Source: an uncultured Pelagibacteraceae bacterium (GTDB lineage: Bacteria; Pseudomonadota; Alphaproteobacteria; Pelagibacterales; AG-422-B15). From it: a stretch of DNA of 57,829 nt. Each line of letters begins with the position of its first letter. Positions within the stretch are counted from its first letter, which is position 1. The notes under the pieces were generated by a model. It made no database searches. It was given only the letters and a program-made list of their open reading frames with translations, and was not told where the DNA came from. Below are positions 20,097 through 27,216 of the stretch, piece by piece. The translations under genes and the position numbers were made by a program. Where the stretch lies: assembly GCA_902614655.1 (NCBI GenBank), contig CACMLX010000007.1:1-57829 (forward strand). The letters run 5' to 3'.

Positions 20097-21392
20097 TTGA
20101 CCAACTTACTTAAACAATCTTTTGATGAAGAAATTAATTTAAAATTAAGAACTTTAAATCTTATACATTGGACAGCAATATTTGGTCAGTTTTTTGCTGT
20201 TATAATTGCGTATTTTTATTTTGAAATTAGTTTTAGTATATATTTCTGTATATTATTAATCTTACTTAGTGTTGTATTAAATATTCTTGTTAGTATTTTT
20301 TACCCTTTAACAAAAATACTTAATTACAATGAAACTTTTTTTATTCTTGTTTTTGACTTACTTCAATTAGTGGGTCTTCTATTTTTAACTGGTGGTTTAA
20401 CCAACCCATTTTCTGTATTAATACTCGCACCACTTGTTATAGCGGCAACTTATCTTGATTTAAAAAGAATAATTATCATTACTATGATAGCAATTATTTC
20501 ACTCAATTTTCTTGCTTTTTTTTATTATCCATTAGAAAGTGCTGTACTAGGCATTAGTCAAAATGAATTTTCTAGATTCGAGATATTTTTAATATGGTCA
20601 GCATTAATAATTGCTGCAATATTTCTCACATTTTATTGTTTTCGTGTTGCGGATGACTCAAGAAAAACTCGTGAAGCGCTTAAAGAAACGCAGCTTTCTC
20701 TATCTAATCAGGAAAAAGTTTCAGCACTAATGGGATTAACTGCGGCAGCAGTTCATGAACTAGGCACTCCGTTATCAACTATCTCAGTGATTACAAAAGA
20801 GCTCGTCAATAATAATAATGATAAGCAAGTAGAAGAAGATTTAAATGTGATACAGTCTCAGCTTAAAAGATGCAGTGATATACTGGAAAGATTAAGATCA
20901 AATAGCTTAGATGATAAAGATAATGAATTTATAAACCAACTAGACTTTATTCGTTTAATTAATGAAATAACATCTTCTTATAATAATAATAACATACACG
21001 TTATAATTACTAATGATCCTTATTTTGAAAATACTAATGTTACTATTCCAAGATCAGCAGAAATGGTTCATTCGATAACTAATGTTGTTGATAATGCCTT
21101 TAAATTTGCAAAATCACAAATAGACATTAATTTAATCAATGAAAAAGAATATATCATAATTGAAGTTGCAGATGATGGTCCTGGTTTTGCGTCAGAAATC
21201 TTCCCTTTTCTTGGGGAACCATATATAAAAAATAATAATGCTAAAAAACAAGGTCTTGGTTTAGGTCTGTTTATTTCAAAAAACCTACTTGCAAAGTCCC
21301 AAGGCGAGATTAAATTTTTACATAGGAAAGGTGGTGGGGGAATGGTGAAAATAATTTTATCAAAAAACCACCTCAATTTATCTAATGAGTAA
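20097..21392 (+). CDS. regB: Redox sensor histidine kinase RegB/PrrB/ActS type
   Basis: Membrane kinase that senses aerobic respiration via the quinone pool. The N-terminal half has about six transmembrane segments and the exact quinone-binding heptapeptide GGLTNPF (99-105). The H-box is AAAVHELGTPLSTIS with phospho-acceptor His220; Cys259 (LKRCSDIL) corresponds to the redox-active cysteine of Rhodobacter RegB. The HATPase domain shows VDNAFKFA, DDGPGF and GLGLGLFISKN. The start is TTG at 20097, preceded by AGGA; no in-frame ATG fits. It overlaps regA by eight bases. The senC/prrC gene often next to regA is absent. Confidence 0.92.
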   Translation: MTNLLKQSFDEEINLKLRTLNLIHWTAIFGQFFAVIIAYFYFEISFSIYFCILLILLSVVLNILVSIFYPLTKILNYNETFFILVFDLLQLVGLLFLTGGLTNPFSVLILAPLVIAATYLDLKRIIIITMIAIISLNFLAFFYYPLESAVLGISQNEFSRFEIFLIWSALIIAAIFLTFYCFRVADDSRKTREALKETQLSLSNQEKVSALMGLTAAAVHELGTPLSTISVITKELVNNNNDKQVEEDLNVIQSQLKRCSDILERLRSNSLDDKDNEFINQLDFIRLINEITSSYNNNNIHVIITNDPYFENTNVTIPRSAEMVHSITNVVDNAFKFAKSQIDINLINEKEYIIIEVADDGPGFASEIFPFLGEPYIKNNNAKKQGLGLGLFISKNLLAKSQGEIKFLHRKGGGGMVKIILSKNHLNLSNE

Positions 21393-21939
21393 TGTAAACG
21401 AATTATATATAAATAATGATAAGTCATTAATGATCATTGACGATGACGACGTGTTTCGTAATAGATTAATTACAGCCATGAAACGTAAAGGTTACGAAGC
21501 ATTTGGAGCCTCATCAGTATCTGAAGCAATAACTTTGGTTAATACAAATGCCCCTAAGTACGCTGTGATTGATTTGCGTTTAAACGATGGTAACGGTTTG
21601 GAGGTTGTTTCAATTTTATCCAATAAAAGACCAGACAGTAAAATAGTAATGCTCACAGGCTATGGCAATATACCTACAGCAGTTGCGGCCGTGAAAGAAG
21701 GCGCGTGTGATTATCTCGCTAAACCGGCGGACGCTGATGATATTGAGGCTGCGCTAAAGGCTCCTTATTCTTCTACGCCTGAACCTCCACAAAATCCCAT
21801 GTCTGCTGATAGGGTAAAGTGGGAGCATATACTTAGAGTGTATGAGCTGTGTAACCGAAATGTTTCTGAGACCGCGAGAAGATTAAAGATGCACAGGCGA
21901 ACTTTACAGAGAATACTTCAGAAAAAGTCCCCAAAATAA
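21385..21939 (+). CDS. regA: Redox response regulator RegA/PrrA/ActR
   Basis: Cognate regulator of RegB, 184 residues. The receiver domain has the acidic pocket IIDDDD, phospho-acceptor Asp63 (AVIDLRLNDGNG) and the conserved Lys in DYLAKPAD; a proline-rich linker leads to a Fis-type helix-turn-helix (NVSETARRLKMHRRTLQRIL), nearly identical to the invariant RegA DNA-binding domain of alphaproteobacteria. RegA controls respiratory oxidases, carbon and nitrogen metabolism in relatives; targets here are unknown. Locally more G+C-rich than its surroundings, as expected for so conserved a domain. Confidence 0.94.
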   Translation: MSNVNELYINNDKSLMIIDDDDVFRNRLITAMKRKGYEAFGASSVSEAITLVNTNAPKYAVIDLRLNDGNGLEVVSILSNKRPDSKIVMLTGYGNIPTAVAAVKEGACDYLAKPADADDIEAALKAPYSSTPEPPQNPMSADRVKWEHILRVYELCNRNVSETARRLKMHRRTLQRILQKKSPK

Positions 21940-21943
21940 TTTA

Positions 21944-23152
21944 TTAAGCAGTTTTTTTTAGTTGATTGATTTCGCTTAAGGCGCTTACACCTTGATCAGC
22001 AATTTCCTGGCCAGCAACAGTATCGCTTTCATTATTTAATTCATCCATGTTAACGAATTCTGCATAAGTTGCTCTAGTTCTATCAGTAATAATGTGGGCC
22101 TTCAAAAGTGTTTTGACAAGAACTCTAAAGATATTATTTTGATTTTTCATTTCATCCTTAATTACTTCACCTTGATCTATGTATTTATGGAATTCTCTAT
22201 CAACCCACTTATGATCTAAACCAACGCAGGAGTATACATGTTTTTTCTCAAATGGATTTACTAGGTTAAACAGTAGTTCAACAAATATTTTCTCAGCCCA
22301 ATCTTCAACCTTGATGTGCTCTTTCTTAGTTAATTTTGGAACTGTTCTATCTGCCCAAATTTTACCAAATTTATGATGGAATGCTTCATCACTCATCGTA
22401 TATTTTAATAAAGTTTTCAATACTGGGTCATTTGTATTTTCATATGCCATAGCAAATGCTCCCATAGCCAACCCTTCGATCATCATTTGCATTCCAATAA
22501 TTTTTTTATAAACTAAATCCGAAGAAACAATCTCGTTAGCTACCCTTCCTAAGGTTGGCCCAACCTTATACGGGGACCCCCATCTAGCTTGTATATACTT
22601 AGTAAAACCAGCTACATGCCTAGCTTCTTCTCTCGTTTGATTAGCCGCATATTCTTGAGCACCCGGATCTCTCAACACATGGCATAAACTTGCACTTAAT
22701 GAAAGAGCAGCCTGCTCACCGTGTAAAATTTGGGATAATACAAATCTAAAACTCTCATTATTTAACTTAATTAATTGATCCTTTGACAACTTCTCTCTAA
22801 TACTTGGAACTTGAAGTTCTATTCCAAAAGGTCCATCAGGATCTACGATGTTTTCATTTTCTATGTCAAATGGAATATCAAAATCAATGTATTTTTTATC
22901 ATTGGGATCCCAGAAATGTTTGTGTGTTGCGCTAATTATTTTATCAAAAGCATCTGATCGATCACTGTAACGATCCTCATCCATCATCGGAATAAAATGT
23001 TTAGGATTTGCTGCGTTATATGCAGGGTCTTTTGTAAGAGAGTTTTTACCTGATTTGGAAGTTTGCCATTTTTCTTGAACTTTATATACCTGGTCTTTTG
23101 CTACAATTTTTGCAATTTGTAATTTTTGTGAGAATTCTACCATTAAAATCAT
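21944..23152 (-). CDS. Ferritin-like diiron protein, function unknown
   Basis: A 402-residue soluble protein with a complete set of diiron carboxylate ligands in a ferritin-like fold: Glu146 (LHGEQAA), Glu176-x2-His179 (EEARHVAG), Glu226 (MIEGLAMG) and Glu256-x2-His259 (SDEAFHHKFG). The pattern resembles AurF-type N-oxygenases and other diiron monooxygenases or desaturases more than ribonucleotide reductase. No signal peptide; the C-terminus is acidic and polar. It is divergently placed to a large RND exporter across 224 bases that hold a clear palindrome, suggesting co-regulation. A second in-frame ATG lies three codons downstream. The substrate is unknown; lipid or hydrophobic-compound oxidation is only a guess from the partner. 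Confidence 0.75.
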   Translation of the reverse strand: MILMVEFSQKLQIAKIVAKDQVYKVQEKWQTSKSGKNSLTKDPAYNAANPKHFIPMMDEDRYSDRSDAFDKIISATHKHFWDPNDKKYIDFDIPFDIENENIVDPDGPFGIELQVPSIREKLSKDQLIKLNNESFRFVLSQILHGEQAALSLSASLCHVLRDPGAQEYAANQTREEARHVAGFTKYIQARWGSPYKVGPTLGRVANEIVSSDLVYKKIIGMQMMIEGLAMGAFAMAYENTNDPVLKTLLKYTMSDEAFHHKFGKIWADRTVPKLTKKEHIKVEDWAEKIFVELLFNLVNPFEKKHVYSCVGLDHKWVDREFHKYIDQGEVIKDEMKNQNNIFRVLVKTLLKAHIITDRTRATYAEFVNMDELNNESDTVAGQEIADQGVSALSEINQLKKTA

Positions 23153-23185
23153 TATAATGAATTCTACTAATTATAAAATACATTT

Positions 23186-23201
23186 ATGAACATTTGTTCA
23201 T
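23186..23201. promoter_or_regulatory. TetR-like palindromic operator candidate
   Basis: ATGAACA-TT-TGTTCAT: perfect 7-base arms with a 2-base centre, in the 224-base divergent region between the diiron protein and the RND exporter, 33 bases from the former's start codon. The size and form fit TetR-family operators. No regulator gene is adjacent, so any repressor would be encoded elsewhere. Confidence 0.55.
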
Positions 23202-23376
23202 TTTTAACTATTAAATATCTATTAATTTCAATATCTTAAAGATTAAATAAGTTTTTGTCATTATTATCTCACGTCTCATCATCTTGAAATAAATTTTATT
23301 CATTATAATTTAACCGTATACAAAGTCATGATTTTCTCATATTTTTTCCCCTATCACGTATTAACTCTATAGAAAA

Positions 23377-26058
23377 ATGCTGCAAAAAATTGAAAATTGG
23401 TTTTTTAAATTCCGTTTTTGGGTACTTGCAAGTTTTGTATTGTTAACAATTATAATGGGTTACTTTGCAGTTCAAATCCGAATGGACGCGGGTTTCTACA
23501 AGCAATTACCAAGCAGTCATTCATTTGTAAAAACTTACTATGAGTATCAAGATGATTTAAGTGGAACTAATAGTATTACTGTTGCTTTGAGGACTACAGA
23601 AGGAGATATTTTTAATAAAGAGTATTTCAGTAAACTTTTTGAGTTGAATCAATCTATTAGATATTTACCAGGAGTTAACCAAGGCTCAATGCAATCACTT
23701 TGGACACCTAATGTGAAAGTAATGCGTGTTACAGAGGAAGGCTTTGAAAGTACAGAAGTCATCCCAGGTAACTTAACTCCAGAAAAATTGTCAGTAGAAG
23801 AAATCAATAAGATTAAGGAAAGAATATTAACGGGCGGGCATGTAGGTAGCATCGTTTCAAACGACTTTACTTCATCGCTAATTAAAGTTGAATTAACGGA
23901 GTTTAACAGAAAAACAGGAGAAAAATTAGATTACTTGCAACTAGGCAAAGATATTGAAAAGATTAGATATCAATTTGAGCAAGGAATATACAGAGTTGAG
24001 ATAACTGGCTTCGCAAAAATGATATCTGACATTGCTAGTGAAGCGTACAATGTTGTAATATTTTTTGCTCTAGCTTTCTTACTTACTGTTTTAGCAGTTT
24101 ATTGGTACTCACGCTCTTGGACTCTTACCTTTCTTCCCCTCGTTTGCTCATTAACATCATTAGTATGGCAATTTGGAATGTTAAAAATTTTAGGTTTTGG
24201 ACTAGATCCTCTGGCGATTCTAGTACCTTTCTTAGTATTTGCCATTGGTGTTTCACATGGAATTCAACAAGTTAATCAGATTACAAAAGAAGTTATAGAA
24301 GGGCAATCATCTGAGTATGCTGCAAGGGCTTCGTTCTCAAGACTATTAGTGCCTGGTACAATGGCGTTAATTACTGATTTAGTTGGATTTGGAACACTTA
24401 TTTTACTTCCAATTGGGATGATTCAAGAACTTGCAATCACTGCGTCAATTGGAGTCGCATTTAAAATAATCACAAACCTCGTTATGCTCCCACTTGCCGC
24501 CTCATATGCGAGATATAATGAAAGTTTTGCAACTAGAGCACAATCTGCCATTACGTATCGACAGAATTTGATGGGATTTTTTGGCAAATTAGCTAAACCT
24601 CGACCAGCTGTGATAACATTATCATTCAGTGCATTATTATTCGCTGGAGCAACTTACTTAGCAAGTGAAAGACATGTCGGGGATCTTCATGCGGGAGCTC
24701 CAGAGCTTCGAGCAGAAGCAAGGTACAATCAAGATATTACAGAGTTAACAAAAAGATATAATGTTACAACAGATGTATTAGTTGTTATAGCAGAAGTTGG
24801 AGCCGCAGTTGGAATCAATCCTTGTCGATCTGACGATGTAATGGCGGCACAGGATAATCTTCATTGGTATCTAGAAAATATTGAGGGAGTTACAAAAGTA
24901 ATTTCCTTATCAAGTGTTGCAAAAAGAGCTTTAAGTGGTTACGCAGAGGGTAACCTTAAATGGACATATCTTCCAAGAAATGAAAGAGCACTAGCTTTTG
25001 CAACAAGTGTCGTTGACCCTTCAACAGGGCTAATTAATGAGGCATGTTCAATAATGCCTATTTACGTTTTTACAGAAGATCACAAGGCAACTACAATAAG
25101 TCATATTATTAAAACAGTAGAGTTATATAATGAGCGATATCGTAATTTAGAAGATTCAATAACTTACAGAGTACAGATACAAAAACCAACGGAAGGTACT
25201 GATATAATTCCTTTTGCAGCCTTTTCGGGCACAACATTGCGACCATTAGAGGTTCTAGGTTTGAAAAATCCAGCTGTCTTTACTGATGATGAATTCACTG
25301 ACTTTGCTTATGAAAATGGATTTAACAGCCGAAACTTGTGGGTCGGCAGTCTTGGAAATTATTATAGAGACATAGATTCATTTGATGAAAATGTAAATTT
25401 TAGAGTTAAAGATATCAAGCAGTCAGAAAAAGTATTTAAAAAATTTTTTGAGGATAATCCAGAGTATTCAGATATCGTATTCGAATCAGATGAAATTAAA
25501 TATAGGCTTGCTAGTGGTACAGTTGGTATTCAACACGCAACCAATGAAGTTATTGAAAAAGGTGAATTGCCAATGATGGTTGCAGTTTATATTGTTATTG
25601 TCATCTTAGTATTTACTACTTATTTAGATTGGAGAGCTACAGTTTGTTGCACAGTCCCTCTAACTTTTGCAACAATGCTGGGTTATGCTTTCATGGAATT
25701 AGCTCAAATTGGACTAAAGGTTTCTACTTTGCCAGTGATGGTCCTTGCAGTAGGAGTAGGAGTTGATTATGCATTTTATATTTACAACAGACTTAATATG
25801 AGAATGAAAGAGGGGTTAGATATCACAGAAGCATTTGAGCATACTTTTGCCAATACAGGTGCTGCAGTAGTCTTTACTGCCATTACTTTAGCAATCGGTG
25901 TTTCTACATGGTCATTCTCTGCGCTGAAATTTCAGGCAGATATGGGATCGTTACTTACATTTATGTTTATAATAAATATGGTTTGTGCGATGACTACACT
26001 ACCTGCTCTTGCCGTTGTACTTGATAGATTATTTCCAAGAAAAAAAATTAATTCTTAG
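23377..26058 (+). CDS. RND superfamily exporter (MMPL type)
   Basis: An 893-residue inner-membrane protein with the RND two-fold layout: one N-terminal transmembrane helix (residues ~13-32), a large periplasmic loop, five or six helices (~220-400), a second periplasmic loop, and a last helical block (~735-885). The matching intramembrane motifs FAIGVSHGIQQVNQI and VGVGVDYAFYIYNRL mark the two halves. The size and absence of an adjacent membrane-fusion or outer-membrane gene place it with MMPL/hopanoid-exporter-like RND proteins moving lipids or other hydrophobic compounds, rather than AcrB. It is divergent from a diiron oxygenase-like gene and may export or import its product. The 3' end overlaps the convergent ABC ATPase gene by 11 bases. 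Confidence 0.85.
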   Translation: MLQKIENWFFKFRFWVLASFVLLTIIMGYFAVQIRMDAGFYKQLPSSHSFVKTYYEYQDDLSGTNSITVALRTTEGDIFNKEYFSKLFELNQSIRYLPGVNQGSMQSLWTPNVKVMRVTEEGFESTEVIPGNLTPEKLSVEEINKIKERILTGGHVGSIVSNDFTSSLIKVELTEFNRKTGEKLDYLQLGKDIEKIRYQFEQGIYRVEITGFAKMISDIASEAYNVVIFFALAFLLTVLAVYWYSRSWTLTFLPLVCSLTSLVWQFGMLKILGFGLDPLAILVPFLVFAIGVSHGIQQVNQITKEVIEGQSSEYAARASFSRLLVPGTMALITDLVGFGTLILLPIGMIQELAITASIGVAFKIITNLVMLPLAASYARYNESFATRAQSAITYRQNLMGFFGKLAKPRPAVITLSFSALLFAGATYLASERHVGDLHAGAPELRAEARYNQDITELTKRYNVTTDVLVVIAEVGAAVGINPCRSDDVMAAQDNLHWYLENIEGVTKVISLSSVAKRALSGYAEGNLKWTYLPRNERALAFATSVVDPSTGLINEACSIMPIYVFTEDHKATTISHIIKTVELYNERYRNLEDSITYRVQIQKPTEGTDIIPFAAFSGTTLRPLEVLGLKNPAVFTDDEFTDFAYENGFNSRNLWVGSLGNYYRDIDSFDENVNFRVKDIKQSEKVFKKFFEDNPEYSDIVFESDEIKYRLASGTVGIQHATNEVIEKGELPMMVAVYIVIVILVFTTYLDWRATVCCTVPLTFATMLGYAFMELAQIGLKVSTLPVMVLAVGVGVDYAFYIYNRLNMRMKEGLDITEAFEHTFANTGAAVVFTAITLAIGVSTWSFSALKFQADMGSLLTFMFIINMVCAMTTLPALAVVLDRLFPRKKINS

Positions 26059-26977
26059 TTAATTTAAGAAATACATCTTCAAGTTTAGTCTCATTTATTG
26101 TTAAATCTTTAACCTGAATATTAGATAATTGTAGTGCATCTAAAATTTTATTAAAACTTATCTCGCTAGGTTTGTAATTAATTATTAGATTATCACTATT
26201 TATTTCACATTCTACATCTAGTCCCATTATTGGATCTAGATCAAAATTTTTACTTTCTAACGAAATAATTATTTGCTTTCTGTCAATTAATGATTTGATG
26301 TTTGATGTTGTATCCTTTGTTATTAAATTACCATTATCAATTATTGCAATTTCATCACACAACTCTTCTGCTTCATGTAAATAATGAGTTGTAATAATAA
26401 TTGTTTTACCTTCATTGTTTAATTTATTTATGTTGGTCCATAAATTTGCTCTAAGCTCAACATCCACTCCTGCAGTTGGTTCATCAAGAATCAGTATTTC
26501 AGGATCATGAACCATCGCTTTAGCTATAAGTAACCTTCTTCTCATACCTCCTGATAATGTTCTAGCGTATGCGTGAGATTTATCTTCTAGCGCAAGAAGA
26601 TTTAGGATCTCATCCGTCCTTCTATTTTTTTTTGGAACACCAAATAAACCAGCCTGAATTTCTAGTAATTCATATGGAGTAAAAAAAGGATCGATATTTA
26701 ACTCTTGAGGAACGATACCCATTAATTTTTTCACATCTTTCAAATTTTCATGATGGCTCATGCCAAATATGTCTATGTGCCCGGATGTTTTTCTTACCAG
26801 ATCAGCTAAAATATTAATAAAAGTTGATTTACCCGCACCATTAGGTCCTAGCAATCCAAATATCGAGCCTTTCTTTACTTGAAGTGAGATACTATTTAGA
26901 GCTACTTTTTCATTCTTAGATCCTACGCCGTAAATTTTATTTAGATCTCTCACTGATATTGCAACGTCGCTTGACAT
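26048..26977 (-). CDS. ABC transporter ATP-binding protein, ABC-2 type
   Basis: A 309-residue ATPase with Walker A GPNGAGKST, Q-loop VPQELNIDPF, signature LSGGMRRR, Walker B ILILDEPTAGVD and H-loop TTHYLHEA. The GMRRRL signature, the C-terminal regulatory extension (~225-309) and sequence style resemble YadG/NatA/CcmA-type drug or polysaccharide exporters. The partner ABC-2 permease, usually the next gene, is not here: the gene is flanked by a convergent exporter gene and a divergent zinc-finger gene. The permease must be elsewhere, so the substrate cannot be guessed. Confidence 0.88.
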   Translation of the reverse strand: MSSDVAISVRDLNKIYGVGSKNEKVALNSISLQVKKGSIFGLLGPNGAGKSTFINILADLVRKTSGHIDIFGMSHHENLKDVKKLMGIVPQELNIDPFFTPYELLEIQAGLFGVPKKNRRTDEILNLLALEDKSHAYARTLSGGMRRRLLIAKAMVHDPEILILDEPTAGVDVELRANLWTNINKLNNEGKTIIITTHYLHEAEELCDEIAIIDNGNLITKDTTSNIKSLIDRKQIIISLESKNFDLDPIMGLDVECEINSDNLIINYKPSEISFNKILDALQLSNIQVKDLTINETKLEDVFLKLTKN

Positions 26978-27039
26978 AAAAAAATAATAAATATTAGAAT
27001 TAATAGTTTTTCAAAGTAATTTCTTGTATCATTCTGATT

Positions 27040-27216
27040 ATGAATTCTCCAGAAATAAAAAGTGCACAAAATAAAGATGTTGAATATGTAAATTCAAAAA
27101 AATTAAGCTGCGCTGGAGTTGAAGGTCCATTAGGTCACCCAAAAGTATACCTTGATATGGGAGATGATAACCAGATCGTTTGTCCGTATTGCAGTAAACT
27201 ATTTATACTTAAATAA
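27040..27216 (+). CDS. Small zinc-finger protein (zf-CHCC, NDUFS6-like)
   Basis: A 58-residue protein with the CHCC zinc pattern Cys24, His33, Cys48, Cys51 in the family context SCAG...LGHPKVYLDM...IVCPYCSKLF. This fold is shared with the C-terminal part of the mitochondrial complex I accessory subunit NDUFS6, and free-standing copies are typical of alphaproteobacteria; a role with respiratory complex I is plausible but not shown. Start ATG 27040; the stop TAA abuts the polA ATG with no gap, so the two are probably translated from one message. It is divergent from the ABC ATPase across 62 bases. Confidence 0.85.
   Translation: MNSPEIKSAQNKDVEYVNSKKLSCAGVEGPLGHPKVYLDMGDDNQIVCPYCSKLFILK

Noticed and set aside
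23328-23372. Short ORF (14 codons) before the RND exporter as a leader peptide
   Set aside because: No Shine-Dalgarno, no attenuator-like hairpins and no amino acid bias; expected by chance.
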